Below are positions 20,114 to 33,260 of a stretch of 64,000 nucleotides of DNA, piece after piece (the first letter of the stretch is position 1; every line of letters starts with the position of its first letter). The notes below the pieces were generated by a model. The model saw only the letters and a list, made by a program, of their open reading frames with translations, made no database searches and was not told the origin of the DNA. The position numbers and the translations under genes were made by a program. Origin of the DNA: Heliocidaris erythrogramma (Eukaryota > Echinodermata > Echinoidea > Camarodonta > Echinometridae); NCBI GenBank assembly GCA_025617745.1, contig CM046870.1:2324785-2388784 (forward strand), given 5' to 3'.

Positions 20114-21107
20114 TAGGTTTTCCCGGTCAATTTCGCAGATTTGTCATTCAATTTGATAAGGGAGTCATTCAAATTCGCGAAAAAGATCTGTGCCATGAAA
20201 TTTATCATTCAAATTCATTTTGAGGTCATTCAAATTCGCACTTCGGTCAAGACATTTAGCGTTTACATCATTCAAATTCAAATATGCGTGGAGAGCATTC
20301 AAATTCGCTACCTCGCTTGGAAGCGTCTTTTCGAGCATTCAAATTCGCACGTGGGCATTCGAATTCGTAATGAGTTCATTCAATTTAGCATGTATTTAGC
20401 GTTTGTGTGTTTTTGCTCATCTATTCAAGTCGTAATGTTTAAAATAACATGTTTTGTCATGTACAGTTGTTGCAGCTATATATATATATATAGTTAGACA
20501 TGAAAAAAATCAATCAAGAAAATAAATGAAAAAAAAAAGATTATGAAAAAAAATAAAAATCAATCAAGAAAATCTGCAATTCTGCAGGCACTATAAACGT
20601 TAGAAATGAAGAACAAAAATTCCTAGAACTAAATTTCAAAATGATGATAAATCAGAAGAAAATAAAATAAAAATAATAAATCAGAAGAAAAATAAAAGAA
20701 TGTTATTGATTATAGAAAAACACACCCATGTGTGCAGAAAACTCATAAGGAAAGAATGAAAATACCAAATAATTATCAACTGACAAAATTTACTGGAACT
20801 ACATTTGATTTTGAATGCTCAACGTGTTAAGTTGAATGATCCGAAATGAAATTGAATGCTGGAATAACAGTATTGCGCAATTCCCTTGCCATTCTTTGCT
20901 AAATTGAATGAACGTTTTGCGAACTAGGTGCATTTAGTGCGAATTTGATTGACAAAAACTTAGATTCAAATGACATAAATACAAATTCGAATGATATGAA
21001 AATGAATTTGAATTACAAATCGGCTGTGCGCGACCTAAATCCTTGAAATTGAATGCACGCAAAATGAAACTGACTGACGATCTTACGAAATTGACCGGGA
21101 AAACCTA
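20114..21107. mobile_element. non-autonomous DNA transposon with subterminal repeat arrays
   Basis: Terminal inverted repeats of about 22 bp: TAGGTTTTCCCGGTCAATTT at the left and AAATTGACCGGGAAAACCTA at the right, with TA on each side. The left arm (20140-20400) has about nine ATTCAAATTCGC-type units 25-40 bp apart. The right arm (20810-21080) has the same motif in the opposite orientation. The middle is A-rich with no transposase. The repeated motifs may be transposase-binding sites. I do not recognise the superfamily. Confidence 0.8.
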
Positions 21108-21192
21108 TATTACATATATATATACATATCATATAGATTTTCAGGTGCCTTATGTTGTCAGAAATTGCTGCCATAACAGGGGCACAATGATA

Positions 21193-21640
21193 TTATTGTC
21201 TGTATGTAATTGAGGTTTTTAAAAAAATATATATATATAACATGCAAAGTGTGAACAATAGCCAGCCAAAACACCAAGGATCCAGAAGGCTAATCAATGG
21301 TTCACTGCAACTCATTAAAAAAATATATAAAAAGCAATTTAAGGAAAAATATTGGGCAATAGGTAAAACATTGAAGTCATGAAATGCGATTTGCCAAAAG
21401 AAATCTATGCACACGCTTTTTAAATGAATTTAGTCCTGTACAGGAAGGCGTTCCAACAGGAGACTGTTCCAAACCCTTGAAGCCGTGTGAATGAAGCTTC
21501 TGTCCAATTGATGAGTTTTTGCAGTGGGTAATAGAACAGCGTGGACAGGAGAAGATACACTAGCTCTGGTCACTCGTCTCCTTTCTAGAGGCGGAGGGAG
21601 CAAGTCTTTTGGGCACTGTTCTGTGTGCATTTTATAGAAT
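21193..21640 (-). pseudogene. LINE fragment C, ORF2 C-terminus and 3' UTR
   Basis: The minus strand reads RRVTRASVSSPVHAVLLPTA and DRSFIHTASRVWNSLLLERL, then in another frame SFKKRVHRFLLANRIS and a stop. This is the typical C-terminal tail of a LINE ORF2. One frame break is visible. A TA microsatellite near 21225-21240 may be its 3' tail. The family is not resolved. Confidence 0.7.
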
Positions 21641-22090
21641 ACACAAGCAGCTGCAACTTGGGCATTCAGAAACCTGGCTGCCCAAATATGAGGTGGTGTT
21701 TGCTCGCATATCGGAAAGAAATGAAAACAAAAAAACTTTCACACTATATTCAGGGATAGAGATCCCACGGATCTTTTTTTTTTTTTATATAATTATGTTT
21801 TTAATGACGAATCATCAAGGATATACAAACAATTTTTACATGATTAGAATACAAGATCAATAAGGCAGAATGAACAGCAAAATAGTGAATTGATCACAGA
21901 TCTTATGCTAGCCTTCATTACTTTTGGCTTATACTAGCGTGGGGATATTTGAGAGTGGTTGGAAAAGGCTATGTCGAATAGTGACGGATAGGGGAGGGGG
22001 TAGAATTTTTATTTTTTACAAAAGCCCAACATGGTCGATAATTTTATCTTTGGTGCTGGACTTAAATGTGTCAAATTTGTCACAATCTAA

Positions 22091-23692
22091 CAGAGGCGGC
22101 GCTCCGGGGGGGGGGGGGGGTACAGTGCCCCACTTTTTCAAGTACACCATAAGTGCCCCTTTTTATCTATGAAATGTGCCCTTTTCATAGCTGATAAGTA
22201 CCCCCTTTTCTTCGTATAGTGCCCTTTTTCTTTCTAATAAGTGTCCTTTTCACCTTCTGATAAGTGCCCCTTTTCAGCTCAGATAAGTGTCCCCTTTGAA
22301 ATCCGACAACTGTCCCTGTTTTCGTCTGATTAGTGCCCATTTTTCGTTCTAATAGTACAATTTTCCCTTCTTATAAGTGCCCCTTTTCACCTCTTATAAG
22401 GAATTTTGTTTCTTTGTATGACTGCGCCTTCTTCTTTCTAATAAGTGCCCTTTTCACCTTCTGATAAGTGCCCCTTTTCAGCTCAGATAAGACTAGTGTC
22501 CCTTTGAAATCCGACAACTGTCCCTGTTTTCGTCTGATTGGTGCCCATTTTTCGTTCTAATAGTACAATTTTCCCTTCTTATAAGTGCCCCCTTTCACCT
22601 CTGATAAGTGACCCCTTTCTCCGTATGACTGCCCCTTCTTCTTTCTAATAAGTGCCCTTTTCACCTTCTGATAAGTGCCCTTTAAAGCTCAGATAAGACC
22701 AGTGTCCCCTTTGAAATCCGACAACTGTCCCTGTTTTCGTCTGATTGGTGCCCATTTTCCGTTCTAATAGTACAATTTTCCCTTCTTATAAGTGCCCCTT
22801 TTCACCTCTTATAAGGAATTTTTTTCTTTGTATGACTGCGCCTTCTTCTTTCTAATAAGTGCCCTTTTCACCTTCTGATAAGTGCCCCTTTTCAGCTCAG
22901 ATAAGACTAGTGTCCCCTTTGAAATCCGACAACTGTCCTGTTTTCGTCTGATTGGTGCCCATTTTCCGTTCTAATAGTGCAGTTTTTCCTTATGATAAGT
23001 GCCTTTTCACCTCTGATAAATGCCTATTTTTAAGTGCCCCTTTTTTCTTTCTAATATATTATTTGCCCTATTGACATGTGCTCCTTTTGTCGTCTGATAA
23101 GTGCCCTACCTATATACCTATACATAGGCCTATACTCCGATGTCGCTTACAAACTATGCCCTAAAGTCCACAAAAGAGCCACATATAGCTCCAAATAAAT
23201 TCAGAGAGGCTTCATAATAATAGATTCCCCTACTGATATCAGCACAATGACAGGCAGTGGAGCAGGGGGCAGGAGGGCACAATTCCCTAAGTTATACAAG
23301 AATGAGCAGTGCCCTAAATCATAACAGGAAGGAGGACAATTTTTTCTAAAATTATTCAAAAGTTCGCTCGCTACGCTCGCTCGCATTTACCATTGTCTTC
23401 TTATCATATTAGGAAAAATCGCTGCTATTCAAAATATTTTGCTCGCTTGCAAATGAATAATCAGATCATTACACTTTTTTTTTTTAAAAAATCTAGAACC
23501 ATGTTAAGACATAAACAATAACGTGTGGAAAATGATCCTCGATAGTGTATATTAATCAGAATGTAGCGGTATACTACTATCTTAAAGTGGCATTTTCCGC
23601 CTTGTTTTCTCGCTTTGTAGGTGCCCTTCCCCCCAAAAAAGTGCCCGTTTTTGTTGTCCCTCCCCACTTTGAAAGACGCTCCGCCGCCCCTG
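22091..23692. mobile_element. 1.6-kb hAT-like element carrying a tandem repeat of about 206 bp
   Basis: The left end CAGAGGCGGCGCTCCGGGG and the right end (reverse complement CAGGGGCGGCGGAGCGTC) are TIRs. The 8-bp flanks CAATCTAA (22083-22090) and TAATCTAA (23693-23700) match at 7 of 8 positions, as expected for hAT. Inside, an irregular array of AAGTGCCCCTTTTC motifs forms a higher-order repeat; TTTCTAATAAGTG recurs at 22231, 22435, 22642 and 22849. A GCTCGCTACGCTCGCTCGC palindrome lies at 23364. No transposase seen. Confidence 0.8.
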
Positions 23693-23828
23693 TAATCTAA
23701 TAATGAACTTTGGGATAAAGCCGAGTAATATGACATCATCTCTATCTATCTCTAGAGCTCTTCCAAGTTAGCCTAAAATGAAGCATTTCCTGCCTAAATT
23801 TAGAAATTCTAAATAACAGAGATGAAAT

Positions 23829-24134
23829 CATTGGCGGATCCAGGGGGGCACTTCCGGCCCGTGTCCCCCCCCCCCCCTTTGGAAGAAAAGTATGCATTTT
23901 GACCATAAAGGATCCGCCCTTTTGTCGATTGTGCCCCCCTTTTAGAATGAAAACCTTATTTTTTGCTTGTCAGGGAATTATGGAGGGGAACTGGACCCCC
24001 ATACCCCCCCAACTGAGCGACTTTTCGAGAAGCTGGCAAGACAACAAAAAATACTGGTCTACCTTTTCCAATAGTTGACAAACCTGCATTTGTGTGCCCC
24101 CCCCCTCTTATACTAAATCCTGGATCCGGCCCTG
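23829..24134. mobile_element. hAT-like G-rich MITE, complete
   Basis: The left end CATTGGCGGATCCAGG and right end (reverse complement CAGGGCCGGATCCAGG) are TIRs. The flanks GATGAAAT (23821-23828) and AATGAAAT (24135-24142) match at 7 of 8. It is 306 bp and non-coding. Best reference copy in the window for the pieces at 6001, 13251 and 41410. Confidence 0.85.
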
Positions 24135-24142
24135 AATGAAAT

Positions 24143-25845
24143 TCCAAACTGGTGACCCGAAAACCACGATTTTAAAAACTGATGATGAACTAAATCCTGT
24201 AAGCTAAGACCAATTGCCAAGCGCTTCAATGTTTCTAACGGGGGAGCGGTGACAAAGAAAATATTGCCTTCATTACGAAAACAATGAAAAAAATAAAACA
24301 AAACAAAACACAAAAAAGATGTAGCCCCAATGCATCATAAATACATTATATAATTCCCTCTTTTGCTCTCGTTCAGTCGTGTAAACGATAACACAATCAC
24401 CAAAGGTTTTAACAATCAAATTAGTGAAGGCATGGACCTACTAGGTCCATGGTGAAGGTAACGTTGGGACCGTTAGGAAGGGAGGGGTACTTGACGCGAC
24501 CCAGTGGCACTTGATGAGGGCGCGAAGGGGGAGAAAATGGAACTATGGAATTTATATACAATTCCTCGAGTATGCGGATTCCAAATTATCAAATCGGCAC
24601 ACTTATTGTGTTGTTATGATTATACTATGAATTGTGACCTTGTAATAATACCCACAAGTTTATTCGCTAAATATATGTGGATGGTGAAAGTGTTGGAGGA
24701 GAGTTGGAGGACATTGATTCCGAATCTGACTTCTGCAGCCCCCCCCCACCCCCCATGCGGCCCCTTGAGTCCACTTCAAAGTTCAAGTTGGGTATACTAT
24801 CTACAACAGAGCTCAGAATGCAGACACCAAAACGTCAAAAAATATCATGATTTCGCAGAGTTTGGCAATTCTTTATTCACTGGAGCAACAAAAATCCACC
24901 CACATATTGTGAAAGAAGAAAAGCCCACAGATTTGATTATCACTATCAGTACAGTCCTGCCGCGCCGTGCCGCGTATTATCCGCACGCGCGTCACGTCGT
25001 CGATCGTACGTAAATCACGCACGTCGTTATTATTCGCGATATCTTTTGGAAGAACACTCAAAATCACTGCCTTGAGCAACACCTATTTGCTATTAACATC
25101 ATTAGTTACTGCACGGAAACCGTAAAGGAATACTCCTTCTAGGGAATAATTTCGTGGATTATTACTGACAGGGTATACAAAATGTGAGTATGGCCATCTT
25201 CTATCCACTTCATTTTGCGAAAACATGTTATGAGAATTGAAAGTTGATGCTGCTTGTGTACACCGTGTGTTTCAATTGGTAGCCCTGCCGAGGCCGAGGG
25301 TGGCTGTGTGATGTAACGCCGCACTCACTCAAGCTCAAAGGCAAAGCCAGGCCAGGCAACGCAAAGACAGCGTGTGAACCGATGAATAGTGAATCGAATG
25401 ATAGGAAGGCTGTTGTGTGTGACACAAGATGAGATCACTTCAAGATCAATAATGATTTGATTTTTGTGTACATTCCTAAGAATCTGTTAATTTGATTTCT
25501 ATATGTTTATCTTGTTTGGACTTTTATTTAAAAAATAATGCCTTGCCCATATTGCCTCATTAAAAAAAGTCACATTACTTGTTGAAAACAAGACATTCCT
25601 GAAATTACTCAAACATGAATTATGATAAAGGAAACCTAGTCCTACTTGGGTTTTTTTTTTGTTTAAATGTAGTTGATCTAACAAAAATTTAAACTGAGTT
25701 TTTTATGTGCTTGTGGAATCTCTCTATATCTAATGGTGTATGATATGATGTCGATGATATGATGCTAACTCTCACTAGTATTGCTCAAATTTGTATTCCA
25801 ATTTGTATGATTATTATATAACACTGTTGCCTGGCATCAGGCAAA
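24143..25845. other. no gene established; CpG-rich patch at 24955-25035
   Basis: An open frame of 169 codons (24504-25013, plus) has no recognisable domain and includes a C run. The patch at 24955-25035 (CGCGCCGTGCCGCGTATT, GCACGCGCGTCACGTCGTCG) is much richer in CpG than its surroundings and could be regulatory. Nothing firmer can be said. Confidence 0.35.
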
Positions 25846-26115
25846 GATGGAGAAGAAGGAAATGGAGGAGGAGGAGACAGGGAGAAGGAGATGAAGGAGC
25901 AGGGGGAGGTGGAGAAAAAGAAGGACAAGGGAAAAAAGGATAAATAAGATGAGCTGAAGTACAGGTAGAAGAGGAGGATGAGATGGAAAAGATTGACTAG
26001 GTCTAGGAGTGACAGCTAGAGAAGTGGAAGGAGGATATTTAAGGAGAGAGAGAGACACACACACATAGAAGTTGAAAGACAGGGAGAGATGGAGAGGAGA
26101 GAGAAAAAGGGAATG
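25846..26115. repeat. purine-rich (GA/GGA) low-complexity tract
   Basis: Long purine-biased stretch with GAGAGAGACACACACAC at about 26045-26063. Confidence 0.8.
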
Positions 26116-26244
26116 AAAGTAAAGCCATGGATATTAAGGGAGTAGTATTTTTGTAGTAATTCTAGATTTGAAAAGGTGGGATGGACCAGTCAAAGATAAA
26201 AAAAAACCAGAAATGAAAGAAGTTAGCATGAGGGGCTGATGCAG

Positions 26245-26280
26245 CATCAATGATCACATCAATGATCACATCAATGATCA
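26245..26280 (+). repeat. 12-bp tandem repeat, three copies
   Basis: ATCAATGATCAC is repeated three times; the last copy ends in T. Each unit contains TGATCA. Confidence 0.9.
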
Positions 26281-26284
26281 TGTT

Positions 26285-28780
26285 CTAAAATGTTTTACTT
26301 TGTTGCCAAAAATAACACAGACTTGGAAAAATGGTTTATCTGGCAGACGCTAGATAGATTTTATCTTCTCAGGTTTCATGATCATGACATTTGCAATCTT
26401 TGTTGTGGTTATGACACTGCATTGGACTGCAGCCAAATGCTCTTGGCAACTACATGTATCATACCGCCACTCCAAGTTACTTTTATCGTTTTACATTATG
26501 CATCATTTGGGGAATTTTTTTTTTTGTTCATCATTGACTGTTTAAAATGGTTGGGCTTGTTTTTGTAGTAGACAAAGGCATATATAACTGTCCAGGTATG
26601 TTATAGGTGTTACCAATAATAAATTAATATTGTTACCTGTAGTTGTTTCTGATTAGATTATTTGATTAACATGTATTTCAAAAAATCCATATCCAAAGTC
26701 CAATGTCCATTTGAATTAAAATCAAGTATAGCTCTTTAATCATGATTAAAAGGGCTCTTCTGAATGAATGCAGTTAAAAAACAATTATTAACCATTCTTA
26801 ACATACATGTAATGAAATATTATTAGATTAACAATACCATCATGTGGTTATCTCTATAGGAGACTGAAAAAAGAAGAAGAAGACCCTAGTAAATTGCCAG
26901 TAATTAGATGAAATCTACCCAAACAAAAAGTCCCAAACTGAGACCAGAGCTAAGAGTGAAGTCTCTATAACATGGAGTCTGCCATGCATTTTACATTATG
27001 CCTGACCTACATTCTTCAGAGCAATTCTGGTAACTGATAAGAATGTAACATTGACAGAGATGTGGTCTTTTCCCAGGCTTTCGTTACCATCACCAAAATG
27101 CAGGGCTTTTGATATCTGAATGACTTTATCTGTAAAATTATTTTGAAAAATAATCACACAAAACAGGATATAATTATAATCATTACATGTGCAAACAGTA
27201 GATATTGGATGTGGGCTAGACCATCTAATACCAGCCTTTGAAATGCAGTGAAATAGAGAGGAAGTTGTGGATAATTGACAGATGAGAAAGAAACAAATGG
27301 ACACGGTGTCTTGGGAGTAAGGTCAGACGATGATTAGTTTTAAGGATGATGGTGGTGATATGATGATGAGGTCTGGAGAAGCCATCAGTCCAGTGACGGT
27401 TGAGGCCTGATTTTATTAGCCCTAGTTTTCAGAATAGCCCGCAAATTCTGGTCCAGGGAAAATTAGCCTGATCACAGCTACATGTAGTCCACTGCCTGGA
27501 CTGTCTGTATCGCGCGATCCGACACCCTCAACGCTAAAACAAGAACAGTTCTTACAATTCCACCCTCGTCAACGGGTGAAATTTTGGGGTTTGCGCGATT
27601 TAGTGGAGAGTCACGCTCTGTGTGGGATATGCGTGTAGAGCAAAAGAGTAGCGTAGGGGAATAAACTAAATATAAAAAACGGATAGAATCTAGACTAGAT
27701 CACAGCTACATGTACATGTAGCTCAAGCTTATTCACAGTGAAGACTTTTGATTGAGAAAATAACTTGGGCAGTTATCCCAAGCAAACTACATGGAGGGCT
27801 TGTTCAAAAAATAGCCTGCAACACTATTTTAGAGCCAATTAACCAGTGGAAACACACTCGGACTATGTTCTCCTTTGAGCTACATGTACAGTACATACAC
27901 TGTACATGTAATTCCTCTAGTGCGTAGGTATAGCTCAACTTAGGCTAGTGGAGACTGGGAGCTTCAAACCGACTTTTATCTTGAGGAGCGCTGATTGGTC
28001 TAATATCTCAAGCTTGAGCGTAGGGCTAGTGGGAGTGCACCTTTGTCAAGTTTCAGTTCAGGTACACGTAGTTTGATATCAAGCCAGCACCACGCATCAG
28101 CTGGTCCCGCTTCGCACCAGTTGCCTTGTGTAGGCTTTGAAACTTTCCATGGCATTAATCGTAATCTTGCCACATTTGAAAGAGTGAAAGGCAATTGATG
28201 AGGTGACAATGGTATGGAATATCTTTGCAATAATTCCTCTAGTTATGAGAGTAATGAATGCTAATGATTTGAAATTTTCCATCCCATTGCATTGGGCACA
28301 TTTTCTAGTCATATTTTAAAAGTATTCTGTGTGCTGACAATGGTACATTTTAAAAATGACTCCTCAAAATGATGATGATATGATAGCATCTTTGATTTTA
28401 GACTTATTAGATCTTCAGTGTAGTTTCTACCTTTAATAACAGAATTAAATTGAAAATCAACATTCATTTCTCCCTTTTAAAATCCTTTGACATATACAGC
28501 TGTACATGTATGTATTTCTTATTACAATTTTCAGAGAAGTGCTTATTTGCTTTATAAGACAGATTAATAAACCATGCAACTACTTTCAGTAACATGACAA
28601 AATGATTAAAGCACCTCAAAAACCCTGAACCCATTGAATATGACTGTTATGATAGGCCTTTCTTAATTCATGTACTGTACCTGTGATCTCTGTTGGTCTC
28701 TGATGAATATGTACATACATTGAAAGGGTTAAACATTGGAAGTGTGTGAACATACCCTCATGTGTACATGGGGTTGCTCG
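26285..28780. other. no gene recognised
   Basis: AT-rich unique-looking DNA. TACATGTA palindromes become frequent from here on (for example near 27705-27722 and 27884-27911). GC-richer patches at about 27510-27660 and 28000-28130 hold no convincing exon. Confidence 0.45.
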
Positions 28781-28784
28781 CCTG

Positions 28785-28805
28785 CCCCCCCCCCCCCCCC
28801 CCCCC
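28785..28805 (+). repeat. C homopolymer
   Basis: About 20 C in a row. Confidence 0.85.
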
Positions 28806-28809
28806 ATTC

Positions 28810-31490
28810 ACTACAACACCTTCCAGCATGAAATATTTAGCAGAACATCAGGTGTATCTGTCTCATGTTCACACCAGTACCTTATCTGTCAAGTTTCAAC
28901 CACCCTATCCCTTATTTAGGCTATAGATACTGTATACACACTCCTAATTTAACAACACGTATAGGCCTTTATGTTTGAAGTTCTGCAAGTCTACAACAGA
29001 TGGGGAATATTCAAATTTGAGAACTGGAGGCACATGTATTATCGAGACTCATAGGATGCAGACATCTTATGAAATATAAAACACATTTTCATTTTTAAAA
29101 CAGAAAAAGATAAAGGTTGGCATCAATTTTCATGAATGTACATACATACATACATACATGTACATTGTATTTACCTATAAATTCCATTTTTAATATCTAG
29201 TCTCCATTTGAAGTAAAAAAATAGGAAAACAGGAAAATGCACAAGTTATGTAACTACATGTTCAATGTATAAATGTGGGTGTTATATGAATTCATATTCA
29301 ATTCAATTCATTTCCATTTAATCATTTCTCATCATCATAATTGTACATAGTCAAGAGACAAAGAAAAAGAAAACTACAGAGAAGCAAATAGCTTGTAAGT
29401 TATACTTTCCGTATTTTTATATTTCGGAAGTTAAAAATGTAGACCACAATTCTGTGTGCTCAAATATCCATGCATTCCAGTGGTCAGTGGAAACACATCT
29501 TGTTTTGTCAAATTGTTTTAGCTTTTGAAAGCTTATCACACATAGTTAAACATATTATTTTCATGCTCAATTGAATTAGAAACCAACAGGATATAAGCTA
29601 CTCATGATTTTTAAAACAAACAGATATTGTAATTTTATCCAAGAGGAAATAACTGCATGTAGGCATGTAGTGGTTTAAATCGAATTATTTTTTGGGTTAT
29701 TTTTTTCTTGGGGGGGGGGGGGGATGAATTAGTGGTTATTTGAAAAACATGAAAAAATAAATGTATTTTCTTTAAAATATATGTACATGTACATACAGTA
29801 ATAGAAGAAAAACATTTTAGTTTCAGTATTGAAGGGAAGTATCGTTCACCATGAATAACTCACACCAACTGTAAAATACAACATATGCCAACTGAAAAGC
29901 AAACAAACAACATAAAATGTATTTTGAAGAAAAAAGGAGAAAAGACTATACTTGACAATGACATTATTTTGAGAAAAAATATGGATGACTCTGCATCTAC
30001 TGTGCTACAATGTAGACTGTATGCATGTGTGTAGGTAGACTTTATATGTTTGTCATAGAAACAGTTTACATTTGAAATAAATGTAAAAATAAACAGTTTA
30101 CATTTGAAATAAATGTAAAATGGACTTCACAAACATTGGCTTTCTGTCCTTTACATGTGCATAGAGTTTTAGTTCAAAGTATTAAACAGTTTGCTTTTAC
30201 AAATGTGTAATTATGTAAACATACTAAGCTGCTGAGTAATTATTGATAGTGGAGAAAACAAATCCATGATTTTATGATGAAAGTAAACAGGTAAATTAAA
30301 ACCAGTAGGATGTTATTAAGATATGAAGATTATCAAACCACTGAACCCATGTGTTGATCAATAAGTAGGCCACTTTATTTGTTTAGGGTGAGTGAATCAG
30401 AGAAAGCTTGAAAGGTATTTAATACCATGACAATAAATACATTCCACTGGGGCTAAGTAATGCACTCATTTACTCAGTAGTTTGGCCTTTAACCTTGTTT
30501 TGGTACTTAGAGGTCAACTCCTACAGAGCTTGTCATCGACTATGCCAAGTGTGAAATGGTCCATGGACTGTAGCACTCTGTTTTAGTGGTATTTTTGATC
30601 ATGTTACAATGTATAATATGCCTACTGGTATCAATGGGGTGGGTTTACACCCCCTATAAGCTTGTCACTGACATGAGTAAATCTCGATCTCTGAAATTTC
30701 AACTGTCCACTTTGTTTTAGTGGTAAATTTCATAAAAAATGTACTTACTGTACATGTAGTGGTAGTGAGTCAGTGATGCAGAAAGACCCCCACCCCGCCC
30801 ACCCCCATTTAGGCAGAGTTCCTACAAATACAAGCCTGTCATGGAAAATGTCCAATATTCAAAACTTTTTACATGTATGTACTGTAGTGTTGTTTATAAG
30901 TGGTTAATCTTAAACTGCCTACCAAGAATCAACAGGGTACATTGTAGTGTTACCACCCCCTTCAATATGTACATGTAGGTTGAACTCCTGTTCTAAGATT
31001 ATCATTGACAGTATTGAAAGTAAAACATACATTGTATGAATTGTTTTATGTACTGCAGTACTTTGTTTTAATGGTAAATTTCATCAAAAATGTACAAGTA
31101 GTCAGTGATGCACAAAGTCCCATACCCCATCCATGTACATGTAGGTGAAATTCCTCCTACATGTATCCTGTTATTGACAATGTAAAATAGTTGATGTGCA
31201 TACACTGGAAAATTTTGTTGTTTTTTTTGTTGTAAATTTTGATCATGTTACATCATGTGTAGTCTTGGTACAATGTATGGGTGGGGTTATCCACCCCCAC
31301 CTCAAATTCCGTAATAAACCAGCTGATCAGTGAGAAAACGAGACAGGTTGTCATGGTAATGACATGTTGATATTCATACCAACAGCAAGTGGGCGTGGCA
31401 TGCTTCTTACCCACCCTAAGAGGCTGAGGAAATTGTTAATCAAGAGCATTTTTAATTGAACAAATTCACAAGATGCTAAATGCAAATCAT
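28810..31490. other. no gene; AT-rich DNA with short direct repeats
   Basis: At about 30059-30120 a unit of about 31 bp (AACAGTTTACATTTGAAATA followed by AATGTAAAA) is present twice in tandem. A G run lies near 29710-29723. Several CATACATACATAC and TACATGTA stretches occur. No exon is convincing. Confidence 0.5.
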
Positions 31491-31492
31491 TA

Positions 31493-31885
31493 AGGCGAGA
31501 GAGCAAAACTATCACAGCGTGTTGCCTTCAGGTGGCATGGGGGGAACGCCAGAGGCCGCAGAAAGGCCAAATTAATCCCCCGTGCCGGACGAGGCCAGCA
31601 TGAACAGTCGTTACTGAGTATTGACCCCGTTCAGCCTGCAGCCGGCATGGGGTCATAGCCGGGCGCATCTCAAGTTATTCCCTCATGTCGCCCGCGGTCT
31701 CCCGCCGTATTTATTTGCAGTGGGTTTATATCATGCCCGCCGCGTTCTCGCGCTGTATGGATTAAACCATGCCTCCCGCGGGCTAGCTTTCGCCGCTTGA
31801 ATATGCCACGTAACATCCCTGCCATGTGGCCTCCCGTCGGGACCAATAGGTTTTCGGGATCGCGCCATCACTCGGCTTATCGCGT
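31493..31885 (-). repeat. GC-rich degenerate minisatellite
   Basis: GC-rich block in AT-rich surroundings, built from degenerate units with CATGCCTCCCGCGGG-like cores. Its left border (GGCGAGAGAGCAAAACTATC, then ACAGCG) is the reverse complement of the right border of the 45.7-kb minisatellite, so the two are copies of one family in opposite orientation. Confidence 0.65.
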
Positions 31886-32284
31886 ATAGTCGGCGAATAA
31901 AAAAATCAATAAAAAAAAAAGAATCCAGAACTAGACTATGTGGGACACTATTCACGCACTTTGAGAACGCAATTATTTTTTTTTTAAATCATTATGATAT
32001 TGTTTGCTCCTCCCTACTCTTCAAAATGAAATATTACGATGCTGTCATTTTCATCATTAATATAAGAACATAATTATTTAAATCACCGTGTATCATACTT
32101 TCATTGTGTCGTAACATTTGTGAACTCAGATGCTGCAAAATCAAGTTCCTTCGCTGAATTAATTTGTGAAATTCGTCTCACTGACGTTTCCTTTACTTTT
32201 TGAAAATTCATAAATGCGTCTTCATTTTGTTTGCCTCCGTAACTCTTAAAGATGACATACACGCCGTTTTTTGTTTTTTGTTTT

Positions 32285-33260
32285 GTTTAGTCATCAATGC
32301 TAAAGATATATTTGTTATTTAGATCTATCTTTTCTATTTTAATTGCGTCACTCTTTGGACTTTTGATGCTCCGATGGATTTTTTTTAAAGATAAAAAAAT
32401 AATTCTTGTATTGACGGCCCGACGAAATTATTTTAATTCGTCAAGTAAATCTTCTCGTTTTTCTTCGGACCTTGCTATCAATGCCATTACCAGACTGCAC
32501 AACCCACTTTTAATACTCTATTTTACTGTTTTACTGTCTTGTTCTGAATATGATCCGACGAAATTATTATCGTTAGGTACTAGAAAATTAATTTGTCAAG
32601 TAGATCTAAAATAGTCTCACCTTTTTTCGTATACGTTTCATAATTCTTGTATTGAAGATGGTCCGATGAAATTATTTTGATCGTTAGGAAAATTAATTCG
32701 TCAAATAAATCGTCTCGTTTTTCTTCGGACCTTGCTATCAATGCCATTACCAGACTGCACAACCCACTTTTAATACTCTATTTTACCCGTTTTACTGTCT
32801 TGTTCTGAATATGATCCGACGAAATTATTATCGTTAGGTACTAGAAAATTAATTGTCAAGTAGATCTAAAATAGTCTCACCTCTTTTTCGTATACGTTTC
32901 ATAATTCTTGTATTGAAGACGGCCCGATGAAATTATTTTGATCGTTAGGACAATTAATTCGTCAAATAAATCGTCTCGTTTTTCTTCGGACCTTGCTATC
33001 AATGCCATTACTAGACTGCACAACCAACTTTTAATACTCTATTTTACTGTTTCTTACAGGCTCATTACTGTCTCTCAACAATTTTCAACGATTATTTCAT
33101 AAATCCTTTTTTTATATTTGTCGCATATATATAAGCGACTTCCCATTCCATTTGCGTTTCACAATTCTTTCCTTGAAGGCGCCCGACGAAATTATTTTGA
33201 ATTTTATCAATATTAATTCGTCCAGCAAACTGCCTCTTTATCGTTTGCATTTCATTAGCT
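32285..33260 (+). repeat. novel tandem array, period about 260 bp (block 1)
   Basis: The core GGACCTTGCTATCAATGCCA begins at 32467, 32727 and 32988 (spacing 260 and 261). Each unit also holds a near-palindrome of the form GACGAAATTATTTT...AATTCGTC. The block ends with the segment CAGGCTCATTACTGTCTCTC, then TTTGTCGCATATATA and a final GACGAAATTA...TTCGTCC. Not coding in any frame that I can support. Confidence 0.85.

Noticed and set aside
22190-23110. Possible CRISPR-like array because of regularly spaced short repeats
   Set aside because: Repeats are degenerate, contiguous and within a higher-order unit of about 206 bp inside a hAT-like element; there are no unique spacers and the genome is eukaryotic.
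24504-25013. 169-codon plus-strand frame
   Set aside because: It contains a C run and a CpG-rich patch, has no motif, and there is no sign of splicing or conservation.
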